From NCBI GenBank assembly GCA_963773845.1, contig CAVZCU010000010.1:310001-374000 (forward strand): 64,000 bases of DNA, given 5' to 3'. Both the position numbers and the translations under genes were made by a program. The notes under the pieces were generated by a model that had not been told where the DNA came from, made no database searches, and worked only from the letters and a program-made list of their open reading frames with translations. The DNA comes from SIAJ01 sp963773845 (GTDB taxonomy: Bacteria; Planctomycetota; Planctomycetia; Gemmatales; Gemmataceae). Positions 29,113 through 36,155 of this stretch are shown here, piece after piece; positions within the stretch are counted from its first letter, which is position 1, and each line of letters begins with the position of its first letter.

Positions 29113-29652
29113 CTATGAGTTCTCCGACTGCCAACGGTTCATCCATTCGCCAAAGCCAGGATGACGCTCTCGTGCAACCCGCGCGATCGGCTCCCCGGTC
29201 GCCGGAAAGTCGATCGGGAATCTCTCAGCCAGCCAAGTGCGGAGCCCCGCCGTCTCAGCCCACTCCGCAGACGGCGCGGTGAGATCGTCATACTCGACTT
29301 CCGTGTAGCCCAGCCCAAGCAACCGGCAGAACTCAAAGGCGTTGGAGGCTAGGACGATGAACTCACCCTCCGAACCGAAGAGGACGACCGGCGCCTCGTC
29401 AGGATTTGCGTTCGGCACGAGCCACAGCGCGTATGACGAGCCCGTCGAACCTCTGCCGAAAATCGCAACCCGTCGTTGTGTTGCAAGATCGTTCCGGAAC
29501 CACGATTCGGCGTCCTTCCGGCCCCAGTCGCAGATTTCGAAGCAGCCGCTGACTGGATAACCGTGAGCGTCCAGGTAGTCACACACCGCCCGCAAGCAGT
29601 CGGGCAGCTTGACACCCTCCGGGAAGTTTGACTGGACGACATCAGCGAGCAT
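29113..29652 (-). CDS. Integron cassette 8: SUKH/SMI1-like protein
   Basis: 179 residues from ATG 29652 (GCGGGAGCGG upstream); an earlier start would lie in the attC. The pattern APVVLFGSEGEFIVLASNAFEFCRLLGLGY near residues 95-125 (strand, small turn, strand, long helix with F-x-x-x-LL-x-x-GY) resembles the SMI1/KNR4 (SUKH) fold, whose bacterial members are mostly immunity proteins against secreted toxins. No toxin gene is linked, so it would be an orphan immunity-type gene. The whole identification is by pattern. The cassette starts at R' (29683-29689) and ends with R'' (29095-29101), after which an IS110 remnant is inserted. Confidence 0.6.
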   Translation of the reverse strand: MLADVVQSNFPEGVKLPDCLRAVCDYLDAHGYPVSGCFEICDWGRKDAESWFRNDLATQRRVAIFGRGSTGSSYALWLVPNANPDEAPVVLFGSEGEFIVLASNAFEFCRLLGLGYTEVEYDDLTAPSAEWAETAGLRTWLAERFPIDFPATGEPIARVARERHPGFGEWMNRWQSENS

Positions 29653-29682
29653 GTCCGCTCCCGCACCGGAGAACCTTCTGCC

Positions 29683-29772
29683 GCCGAACGACACCCTTCA
29701 CCTGCCGGGGCCGCGGGTGAAACTTTGTGTCGCGAGACACCGTAATGCCGCCCCGGTCAGCTTCTTCCGTTG
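29683..29772 (-). other. attC7, truncated by an IS110-family insertion
   Basis: Minus strand: nine-base spacer CAACGGAAG, L'' arm AAGCTG with extra A, inner stem CCGGGGCGGC, loop, matching GCGGCCCCGG, L' arm CAGGTG, nine bases, then R' GTTCGGC at 29689-29683. R'' is missing because the IS element begins exactly where it should be (29773). Confidence 0.8.
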
Positions 29773-30103
29773 CATACTTCTCATGTCCCCATCGGTGACG
29801 GGTCGGAGCCTGTCGCCAATTAGTAAAGAGATCACGGGATTGCTCCTGTGTCTCAACGTGGAAGTTTCAGCGAGTATACTCGCAACCACGATGCGGGATC
29901 AGGACGACCCGTCACCAACGAGGACATGAGCATGAACTACAACCAACCACATCGATTCTACTGCGGCGTCGATCTGCACGCCAGAAGCCTGTACGCCCAC
30001 TTCCTCGACGCCAAGGGCCAGACCGTCCTCGACCGCGACCTGCCCGCCTCGCCCGCCGCCTTCCTCGATGCCGTCAAGCCCTTCCGCGACGGGCTCGTCG
30101 CCG
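29773..30103 (+). mobile_element. IS110-family remnant ii: left end and transposase N-terminus
   Basis: The 153-base non-coding left end (29773-29925) is nearly identical to that of remnant iii and precedes a transposase start at ATG 29926. The ORF reads 59 residues of a DEDD-type IS110 transposase (RFYCGVDLHARSLYAHFLD, with the first catalytic Asp) and then loses similarity near 30103, where the usual VECMF should follow. The rest of the element is deleted. A small perfect hairpin (30109-30126) marks the join to cassette 7. Confidence 0.8.
29926..30103 (+). pseudogene. IS110 transposase fragment (N-terminal)
   Basis: 59 residues (MSMNYNQPH, then YCGVDLHARSLY and LPASPAAFLDAVKPFRDGLVAG) match the N-terminal DEDD domain of IS110-family transposases. 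The reading stays open beyond 30103 but with unrelated sequence. Not functional. Confidence 0.85.
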
Positions 30104-30145
30104 GCAGCACGGTCGGGAGACCGTGCCACAACGGGGAGACCGCGG

Positions 30146-30751
30146 TCAGAACGGATTCGTCCGCGCCAGCCGAAACCGCGCGCCGGCCGCGCCGGCCGCG
30201 CGGAGGCACTCGGCCAACGCCCGCAACTCCGCCACGACCTCCGCCACCGGAGCCGGTTCGAAGGAGCCGTTCTGGTTCAGAAAGGGAAATCCGTCCGAGA
30301 GGGCGGCCACTACTGGCCGCCAGCCGTCCCGGTGCAGGACCGCGAGTAATCCTTCGACGGCCGTCACGCCTTGGTCCACCGGGTACCAATCCGTCCGGGG
30401 TCCCGACGCCTTGTCCCGCGCCTGGTCGAGTCGGCTCCAGACTTGCTCGGGGGTCATCGTGTCCAGTTTCTTAAGCCATTTGCTCATCCCGCCGGGCACC
30501 GGACGGAGGTCGCAGAAGAACTGGAGCGACATCGAGTCATTCAACCGCGCCAGGAGGTCGAGCCATCCGAACGCGCGATGAAGGACGAGACCGCGCGGGC
30601 CGAAATCCGCCGCCGGCACGGCCGGACGGAACTCCGGGACGTGACGTTGTGGACCCGCATTCAGGCCGGGGATCGCATCCATGGCGGCACTCTCCGGCGG
30701 GACCAAACGCCCTGCGCGAGCCGTCGCCGACCCGGCCGGGTGCTTCTTCAC
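30146..30751 (-). CDS. Integron cassette 7: hypothetical protein
   Basis: 201 residues from GTG 30751, chosen because AAAGGGG lies seven bases upstream and the site is just inside the cassette; longer readings run into attC6. The protein is rich in Arg, Ala and Pro in the first third, then has MSLQFFCDLRPVPGGMSKWL, a W-x-x-LDQAR helix and LLAVLHRDGWRPVVAAL. I do not recognise the family. The cassette begins at R' 30775-30781; its R'' and the start of attC7 were removed with part of the IS110 element. Confidence 0.55.
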   Translation of the reverse strand: MKKHPAGSATARAGRLVPPESAAMDAIPGLNAGPQRHVPEFRPAVPAADFGPRGLVLHRAFGWLDLLARLNDSMSLQFFCDLRPVPGGMSKWLKKLDTMTPEQVWSRLDQARDKASGPRTDWYPVDQGVTAVEGLLAVLHRDGWRPVVAALSDGFPFLNQNGSFEPAPVAEVVAELRALAECLRAAGAAGARFRLARTNPF

Positions 30752-30774
30752 GAACGGTCCCCTTTCGTACTTCG

Positions 30775-30864
30775 GCCGAACGACACCCTTCACCTGCCGG
30801 GGCCGCCGGTGGAACATGGTGTCACGAAAAACCGTAATGCGGCCCCGGTCAGGTGCAAGGGTTG
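30775..30864 (-). other. attC6, R' side (site split by IS110 remnant iii)
   Basis: Minus strand: spacer CAACCCTTG, L'' arm CACCTG with extra A, CCGGGGCCGC, loop, GGCGGCCCCGG, CAGGTG, nine bases, then R' GTTCGGC (30781-30775). The R'' that completes the site lies 1157 bases away at 32022-32028, on the other side of the IS. Confidence 0.85.
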
Positions 30865-31033
30865 GATACTTCTCATGTCCCCATCGGTGACGGGTCGGAG
30901 CATGTCGCCAATTAGTAAAGAGATCACGGGATTGCTCCTGTGTCTCAACGTGGAAGTTTCAGCGAGTACGCGCCGTACTCGCTACCACGATGCGGGATCA
31001 GGTGGGCGACTTCGACCCGTCACCAACGAGGAC

Positions 31034-31313
31034 ATGAGCGTGAGCTACAACCAACCACATCAAATTCTACTGCGGCGTCGATCTGCACGCCAGAACGATG
31101 TTCACCCACGTGCTCGACCACAAGGGTAAAACCGTTTTCGAGAAGGACTTGCCCGTCGACCCTTGACGAGTTCCTCCACGCCATCAGGCCTTACCGCAAA
31201 AACATCGTCGTGGGGTGCGAGTGCATGTTCGCCCGGTACTGGCTCGGCGATTTGTGCGCACAGCAAAAGTCCCTTCTAGCGCGGCACAGTCGTCCGCTCC
31301 GACCCCGTTGCGT
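31034..31313 (+). pseudogene. IS110 transposase fragment with frameshifts
   Basis: After two frame corrections (near 31064 and 31160) it reads FYCGVDLHARTMFTHVLDH, then DEFLHAIRPYRKNIVVGCEC and MFARYWLGDLCAQQ. The first Asp and the following Glu of the DEDD site are kept. The C-terminal serine domain is not recognisable. Non-functional. Confidence 0.85.
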
Positions 31314-31400
31314 TTGATTGGGCCCCCGAGTTGGCCACGCTCGGCGTGATGGTTCCTGACGCCGAGAGGCTTGCGCACAAATCGGCGACCGATGCGCCAA

Positions 31401-31498
31401 AGTCGCCTTTCGCTCCGCGAAAGGAAAGGGCTCGCCACTCGCGAGATGGTTTAACGCATTTCGGGGCACCGCCGTTCCTTTCGCGGAGCGAAAGGCGA
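31401..31498. repeat. Palindromic element inside IS110 remnant iii
   Basis: Perfect 26-base arms (31401-31426 and 31473-31498) with a 46-base spacer. It interrupts the transposase region, so it probably inserted after the IS. Its size and shape match the other long intergenic palindromes of this window. Confidence 0.75.
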
Positions 31499-32021
31499 CT
31501 ATGACGCCGATTCGTGCACAAACTCGGAGCTTGAGGCCGACTCGCTGCGGATCGACAGACGAGCATCAACCTGGAAGAGAACAAGCGTCGCCACGCCCGG
31601 CGACGCAATCGACCGATGCGGCCCGACCGACGAGTCAACGACTAACTGAGCCGATGCGGCCTTGTGCTGGAACCACGACCGACGGGGTCTCGATTCCCCG
31701 CGAATTCGCCAGCGTGAAGCCGCTACCCTTCTGGGATCGAGCTGTCCGATTTGAGTGACCGTTTCGTCGGCACGGAGAGGTTTCTGAGGCGTCGCACCTC
31801 GGTGTGACAGTCGCTTCATCGGAAGGTGAAGAGACCCGACCTCATAAGGCTGTTTGGTGCCGCTCGAATCGAGTGTGACACCGTTGCGAAGAACCATCCC
31901 GGCGCTGCGTGAGATCGGGGCCCAAGCTCCAGGCAGGTTGAATAAACACAGCGACATACGTCGTTAGATCAGACGTACCCGCCCTCGCTATTTTTATTCA
32001 AGTCGGACGGGACATAAGACG

Positions 32022-32028
32022 GTTCGCT
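32022..32028 (-). other. R'' of attC6
   Basis: AGCGAAC on the minus strand, one mismatch from the complement of the R' (GTTCGCC) at the start of cassette 6. The IS110 remnant begins at the next base. Confidence 0.65.
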
Positions 32029-32064
32029 GGCGGCCCGACAGTCAAGACAGCCGACCGTCGGCCA

Positions 32065-32427
32065 TCATTTTTCATCGGGCCATTCCCAAGTGTCTAATCG
32101 GCCGATGAAGTCATTGAACGGACTTCCTTCGTACCCATCCTCGAATGGCGGCACCTCGAATTGCTCAAGGACTTTGAGGGTCTCGAATACGCCGGTGACC
32201 ACCTCCCACGCCAACATTTTCGCAAGGACCTCACGATCGGCAGCTGACATTCGGGAAAGCAGATCGTTGATCTCATGTTGATCGCGCAGAAAATCGGATG
32301 TTGCATTCTGATTCCAAACGCCGTTTCGGGCCCGTCGAGCACCGATTTGTCCCTGGCCCTTGTGGCACATCTCGACCAACTCGTCGATAACGTCTCGGTA
32401 CGTTTTCGATTTCTTGGGAGTGGCCAT
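32065..32427 (-). CDS. Integron cassette 6: small acidic protein (DUF6547-like)
   Basis: 120 residues from ATG 32427 (MATPKKSKTYRDVIDELVEM). It has FLRDQHEINDLLSRMSAADRE, a helix rich in Val/Leu and a C-terminus PFEDGYEGSPFNDFIGRLD ending in WEWPDEK. The spacing of INxLL, E-x-A-x-x-L and the final DFIGRLDxWxWP reminds me of the DUF6547 family, without certainty. No catalytic residues are evident. The cassette starts at attC5 R' (32450-32456). Confidence 0.6.
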   Translation of the reverse strand: MATPKKSKTYRDVIDELVEMCHKGQGQIGARRARNGVWNQNATSDFLRDQHEINDLLSRMSAADREVLAKMLAWEVVTGVFETLKVLEQFEVPPFEDGYEGSPFNDFIGRLDTWEWPDEK

Positions 32428-32449
32428 CGAAGCGCCCTTTGCTCAAGCC

Positions 32450-32546
32450 GGCGAACGACACCCTTCACCTGCCGGGGCCGCTGGTGAAACATTGTGTCGC
32501 GAGAAACCGTAATGCGGCCCCGGTCAGGTGCAAGGGCTGGTTCGCC
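32450..32546 (-). other. attC5 (97 nt)
   Basis: Minus strand: R'' GGCGAAC, 9-base spacer, L'' CACCTG plus unpaired A, CCGGGGCCGC, 32-base loop, GCGGCCCCGG, L' CAGGTG, 9-base spacer, R' GTTCGCC. The arms are exact complements apart from the extra A. R'' is the exact complement of the R' in attC4 that starts cassette 5. Confidence 0.9.
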
Positions 32547-32561
32547 GGTGCCGCGCCCACG

Positions 32562-33326
32562 TCAAACGTCCTTCTCACGAAGGGCGTACTTCTTGGGGAA
32601 CTTTTTCCCAGCGAAAAAGAGACCGAACAACTCGGCAGCCTCCGCGGCGTTGAGCACTTCGCCCTTCTGCACGGTGGCACCACCACCGCTCATCTTGACG
32701 GACGCCGTTGTCGTAGGACCGTCGGCGTGACCGACTACGTAGTGATTGTATCTCTTCGGACTTTCATAGGTCCGAAACTCAACTGTGCATGCCGCCTTGC
32801 TCCCTCCGCACTGCATGTAGTTGCCGCTGTCGTGCTCAAGGATCAAGAAGGAGTTCTTCTTGGGATCGAGCTTGTTCAAGACTTCCTCAAATGCAAGGTC
32901 GAGCGGCAGCGGAATGTCGCCTCGGGCTTCGCACGAGAGCTTCCACTCCGCGACCGGCCACCATATATCCCCATCATCTCCGCTGGCGTCGAAGAACCCG
33001 ACGCCGTGTTTTGCCGCCAACTCTTTGACATGCGTGTAGGCGGCTTCGGCTTCGGACCACGCGAATGCGCCGTATATCACCGAGCGACCGAGGCTGTAAT
33101 CGGTGACCTTCGGATCGTCTGGATCGTCGCTGGCGAGCGGACCGTTTATTGGCGGGAAGGTCTTGATGATCTCGCGGAACCACTTTTTCAATGCTGGGGA
33201 TGGGACATCGGGGTTGTTGTAGCCGTGAGACTCCTGCCACTCCGCCTGGTTTTCGTACCAAGCGAGGAACTTGGTCCGATCGCGCGGCGCAGCAGTCGCG
33301 TCGAAGACCATCAGGTCGTAGCTCAC
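32562..33326 (-). CDS. Integron cassette 5: hypothetical protein (SYDLMVFD type)
   Basis: 254 residues from GTG 33326, chosen because GGAAGG lies upstream. It begins VSYDLMVFDATAAPRDR and has FLAWYENQAEWQESHGY, DYSLGRSVIYGAFAWSEAE and GVGFFDASGDDGDIWWP. Proteins with this N-terminal pattern occur as single genes in many bacteria and are of unknown function; some are next to polymorphic toxin loci. The C-terminal third (FLILEHDSGNYMQCGGSK) is predicted beta-rich. Soluble, no signal peptide. Confidence 0.7.
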   Translation of the reverse strand: MSYDLMVFDATAAPRDRTKFLAWYENQAEWQESHGYNNPDVPSPALKKWFREIIKTFPPINGPLASDDPDDPKVTDYSLGRSVIYGAFAWSEAEAAYTHVKELAAKHGVGFFDASGDDGDIWWPVAEWKLSCEARGDIPLPLDLAFEEVLNKLDPKKNSFLILEHDSGNYMQCGGSKAACTVEFRTYESPKRYNHYVVGHADGPTTTASVKMSGGGATVQKGEVLNAAEAAELFGLFFAGKKFPKKYALREKDV

Positions 33327-33369
33327 GGCGTCTTCCTTCCCGCGAGCCGACGCTCGGTTGGATTGCGCC

Positions 33370-33465
33370 GGCGAACGCCCCAGTTCACACGCCGGGGCCG
33401 CTCCAACGGCGTGGTGGCGCGAAACAAGAATGCGGCCCCGGTCGTGGTGCAACGCCTGGTTCGGC
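33370..33465 (-). other. attC4 (96 nt)
   Basis: Minus strand: R'' GCCGAAC, 9-base spacer, a L'' arm with two extra bases (C and A) relative to L', inner stem CCGGGGCCGC/GCGGCCCCGG, 9-base spacer, R' GTTCGCC. R'' is the exact complement of the R' in attC3 at the start of cassette 4. The arms are less regular than in the other sites. Confidence 0.85.
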
Positions 33466-33497
33466 CGTCGAAAATCTGGGACAACCCTGTGTCACAT

Positions 33498-33956
33498 CTA
33501 CGATTTAGTACGCTTTAACACCAAGAGACCAAGTTTCGACCCGGTGGGCGCCTTGAATTCGGTTGGACGCTCTGTCGTGGGTGTATTTGGCATACATAGC
33601 TTGAGTTTGTCCCCGTCGAGATCGTAGATAGCATGCGAGGTCTTTCCCTTGAAGGGCTCGAACTGCAAGATAGCGTCAATTTCCTTAGGGTTCTTCTTTG
33701 GATCGAGCTTGAAGACATATTCGCGTTTGTCCAATCCGCCAGTCCCTGTTATCTCCATTTTATCGTCCTTGATGACGACTTTGATCTTGCTCCGAACTTC
33801 GTCAGGAACAGATCTTCCATTGGCGATAAACTCGACCACCTCCCACGTGCCTTGAATCTTGTCCTGGTCCTTCTTGCCCTTGTCCTTTTGGGCGCCGCCG
33901 CTTTGGGCGATCGAACCAACGATCACGAACACCACCATCGAAGCAACAAAACGCAT
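33498..33956 (-). CDS. Integron cassette 4: secreted TIGR03067 (lipocalin-like) protein
   Basis: 152 residues from ATG 33956 (GGAG upstream). Signal peptide MRFVASMVVFVIVGSIAQSG. The mature part has IQGTWEVVEFIANGRSVPD, a Lys/Asp-rich strand set and a final KLGLLVLKRTK, the layout of TIGR03067, a domain expanded in planctomycetes. It is predicted to form a small beta-barrel outside the cytoplasm. That a planctomycete-type family sits in a cassette suggests that cassettes are made from, or exchanged among, planctomycete genomes. The stop is 33 bases before R''. Confidence 0.8.
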   Translation of the reverse strand: MRFVASMVVFVIVGSIAQSGGAQKDKGKKDQDKIQGTWEVVEFIANGRSVPDEVRSKIKVVIKDDKMEITGTGGLDKREYVFKLDPKKNPKEIDAILQFEPFKGKTSHAIYDLDGDKLKLCMPNTPTTERPTEFKAPTGSKLGLLVLKRTKS

Positions 33957-33988
33957 GTGCAACTCTCCGACGAGAATGAAACAATGAG

Positions 33989-34087
33989 GCCGAACGATAA
34001 GGATAAGCTGCCGGGGCCGCCTGCAAGACCTTCACGCCGCGCGAAACCAGAATGGCGGCCCCGGTCAGCTTCATCCGATTGTTCGAT
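33989..34087 (-). other. attC3 (99 nt)
   Basis: Minus strand: R'' ATCGAAC, 9-base spacer, L'' AAGCTG plus unpaired A, CCGGGGCCGCC, loop, GGCGGCCCCGG, L' CAGCTT, 9-base spacer, R' GTTCGGC. Almost identical in sequence to attC1. R'' is the exact complement of the R' (GTTCGAT) that starts cassette 3. Confidence 0.9.
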
Positions 34088-34091
34088 TGCG

Positions 34092-34657
34092 TCACTCGGC
34101 GACTTCTTCCATGAACGGTTCGCCGTACCTGACACCGAACCGCACCTCTATCCCAGCGCCGGAATGGTAATAGTGATCGAGGTACTCCGCTAACTCCTGC
34201 GGTTCTGCTAACAGTAGCTGCCAGAAGGCGTTTGTTATCCGGTCAATTAGCGGCTGGGGTGGCGCATCGCCGCTGAACATCAACAGGCTCCGCCCATAGT
34301 AGTCCGTACACTCAAATGGAATCCCGACGAGCTGGCCGTCTTCCTGGAACGCCGCAAGAAAGCTAAAACCCATGCATGATTTTTCGTGCGCTCTTCCTCC
34401 GGAAGTTGCGGCAAAGAGAAAACACGTTGAATTCGACCACAAGCCCACGGTGCGTCTTCACCGGGACGGATCAGGGCCTTGATGTTTGCCGACAAGTCGT
34501 GTGCTTGCAAATATTGATCAAGGTGTGGCCCATTGGTGAGCATGCTGCCGGTTAGCTGGACCCGCGCCGGCACGATGGAGATGTCGTCGAATCGCCGCGC
34601 AGGACCGATCACATCATCCAGCTCGCCAAACCGAACCTTGATTGAATCGGGATTCAT
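34092..34657 (-). CDS. Integron cassette 3: paralogue of cassette 1 (one frameshift)
   Basis: About 188 residues from ATG 34657 (MNPDSIKVRFGELDDVIGP). The frame breaks near 34389, where one base is missing compared with cassette 1 (ERTKKSC against ERAEKSC). Apart from that it is about 90 percent identical in protein to cassette 1. The conserved parts are LTGSMLTNGPH, WACGRIQRVFSLPQLP, and GRSLLMFSGDAPPQPLIDR. The family is unknown. The break may be a sequence error, as elsewhere in the window, or may mark a decayed copy. Confidence 0.7.
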
Positions 34658-34676
34658 GGTGTGCAACATCCAAGCA

Positions 34677-34773
34677 ATCGAACGAAAACGATAAGTTGCC
34701 GGGCCGGCTGCAACGACATTGTAGCTCGAACGACCGTGATGCCGGCCCGGTCAACTTCATCGAATTGTTATGC
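34677..34773 (-). other. attC2 (97 nt)
   Basis: Minus strand: R'' GCATAAC, 9-base spacer, L'' AAGTTG plus unpaired A, CCGGGCCGGC, loop, GCCGGCCCGG, L' CAACTT, 9-base spacer, R' GTTCGAT. R'' is the exact complement of the R' GTTATGC that starts cassette 2. The stop codon of cassette 2 (TAA) lies inside R''. Confidence 0.9.
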
Positions 34774-35454
34774 GGACCTCTCCACGTGGGCCAACCACTG
34801 AAGGGCAACCGCATTTACCCAATCACCAAACTTAGGAGCCCCGTTGACTGTGTAAAGCGTATATTCGGGGCAGCCTTCGAGTTCTGTTAGGTGGTCGAAG
34901 GAATGATCCGGCGCGAACATCAGCACTTGGCCGCTAATTCGATGGCAAAGTGTCGCATTTCCATTCGCTTCGCGGGCAATCGAATAGTACTCGGTCGGAT
35001 CAATCGGCAAGACGAGGCCGGCATCGTCGAAAGCCCACTCGTAATCCCGAATGAACCTACCATCATGGGCTGCCTCTCGCTCGGTCAAAGCGTCATTCAT
35101 ATTCAACAGCCAGGTGTCCTCTGGCTCGTTGAATCGTTCGACGATGCCACCGAACGACTCAAGCAGTTTCTTGTGATCCACATGGAGATTGCGAGGGACA
35201 CCTTTTGATGGCGGCAGACAGAGCCACCCCAAGCGATCCCCGTTTGGGGAATCCCACGCAAGCAATTCATACCGAAGACCGTTTACTACTACGTCCGTGA
35301 TTTGGGATTCGGACAGTAGCCTTTCAAGCTGCGGAAACAAACTCGCGACAGACGGCGAAAGCGCATCGCGTGTTCGCGGAGGTGAGAACTCCACGGCGGC
35401 GTCCCGGTTAAGGAACCAGGGAACAGACTCAATAAACGCGGCCCAGTCGCTCAT
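34768..35454 (-). CDS. Integron cassette 2: SUKH/SMI1-like protein
   Basis: 228 residues starting MSDWAAFIESVPWF. Pattern: an N-terminal helical part, a first sheet (RYELLAWDSPNGDRLGWLCL), the segment HKKLLESFGGIVERFN, and a C-terminal set of strands (TEYYSIAREANGNATLCHR, SGQVLMFAPDHSFDHLTEL) ending in a helix DWVNAVALQWL. This order resembles SUKH-group immunity proteins (SMI1/KNR4 fold). Evidence is pattern only. No linked toxin. Stop overlaps the R'' of attC2, so almost no spacer separates gene and site. Confidence 0.6.
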   Translation of the reverse strand: MSDWAAFIESVPWFLNRDAAVEFSPPRTRDALSPSVASLFPQLERLLSESQITDVVVNGLRYELLAWDSPNGDRLGWLCLPPSKGVPRNLHVDHKKLLESFGGIVERFNEPEDTWLLNMNDALTEREAAHDGRFIRDYEWAFDDAGLVLPIDPTEYYSIAREANGNATLCHRISGQVLMFAPDHSFDHLTELEGCPEYTLYTVNGAPKFGDWVNAVALQWLAHVERSA

Positions 35455-35466
35455 CGCTTTTTGTCC

Positions 35467-35565
35467 GCATAACGATAAGGATAAGCTGCCGGGGCCGCCT
35501 GCAAGACCTTCATACCGCGCGAAACCAGGATGGCGGCCCCGGTCAGCTTCATCCGTTGGTTCGAT
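35467..35565 (-). other. attC1 (99 nt)
   Basis: Minus strand: R'' ATCGAAC, 9-base spacer, L'' AAGCTG plus unpaired A, CCGGGGCCGCC, loop, GGCGGCCCCGG, L' CAGCTT, 9-base spacer, R' GTTATGC. R'' is the exact complement of the R' GTTCGAT at the start of cassette 1. Confidence 0.9.
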
Positions 35566-35569
35566 TGCG

Positions 35570-36136
35570 TCACTCGGCGACTTCTTCCACGAACGGTTCG
35601 CCGTCCCTGATACCGAACCGCACCTCTATCCCAGCGCCGGAATGGTAATAGTGATCGGCGTACTCCGCCAACTCCTGCGGTTCTGCTAACAATATCTGCC
35701 AAAAGGCGTTTGTTATCCGATCAATTAGCGGCTGGGGTGGGGCGTCGCCACTGAACATCAGCAGGCTCCGCCCGTAATAATCCGTGCACTCGAATGGAAT
35801 CCCGACGAGTTGGCCATCTTCCTGTAAGGCCGCAAGGAAACTGAAACCCATGCACGATTTTTCGGCACGCTCTTCCTCCGGAAGTTGCGGCAAAGAAAAA
35901 ACGCGTTGAATGCGGCCACAAGCCCACGGGGCGTCTTCACCAGGACGGATAAGGGCCTTGATGTCGGCCGGCAACTTGTGTTCCTTCAAGTACTCCTCAA
36001 AGTGTGGACCATTGGTCAGCATGCTTCCGGTCAGCTGGACCTTTGCCGGCACGATGGAGATGTCGGCGTATCTACGCGCTGGGCCAATCACATCTTCCAG
36101 TTCGCCAAACCGCACGTTGATCGAATCGGGATTCAT
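35570..36136 (-). CDS. Integron cassette 1: hypothetical protein, first in the array
   Basis: 188 residues from ATG 36136 (MNPDSINVRFGELEDVIGP). It has no signal peptide, membrane helix or recognisable catalytic motif. Notable parts are LTGSMLTNGPHFEEYL, WACGRIQRVFSLPQLP, CMGFSFLAALQEDGQLVG and the acidic C-terminus EPFVEEVAE. Both the gene and its flanks, including 20 bases before the start, are nearly repeated in cassette 3, so the pair arose by duplication or repeated capture. Being first after attI it is probably the most recent insertion and the best expressed. The family is unknown to me. Confidence 0.75.
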   Translation of the reverse strand: MNPDSINVRFGELEDVIGPARRYADISIVPAKVQLTGSMLTNGPHFEEYLKEHKLPADIKALIRPGEDAPWACGRIQRVFSLPQLPEEERAEKSCMGFSFLAALQEDGQLVGIPFECTDYYGRSLLMFSGDAPPQPLIDRITNAFWQILLAEPQELAEYADHYYHSGAGIEVRFGIRDGEPFVEEVAE

Positions 36137-36155
36137 GGTGTGCAACGTCCAAGCA

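Larger units (their letters stand above)
30865..32021 (+). mobile_element. IS110-family remnant iii (both ends present, interior decayed)
   Basis: 1157 bases inserted exactly between the R'' and the nine-base spacer of attC6. Left end 30865-31033 (non-coding, shared with remnant ii), transposase N-terminus from 31034, a decayed interior of about 400 bases that contains an inserted palindrome (31401-31498), and a right end 31715-32021 shared with remnant i. The orientation relative to the attC is the same in all three remnants. IS110-family elements of the IS1111-attC group are known to target attC sites in one orientation; this element behaves the same way. Confidence 0.8.

Noticed and set aside
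28787..32021. The 308-base repeat pair as very long attC sites
   Set aside because: The copies lack L''/L' arms and the extra base, and their outer edge coincides with the point where the attC remainder resumes on the other side of the IS110 remnant, so they are IS right ends.
29683..35565. The regularly spaced similar sequences as a CRISPR array
   Set aside because: The units are 600-1000 bases apart, are hairpins of about 97 nt, and each follows an ORF; this is an integron array.
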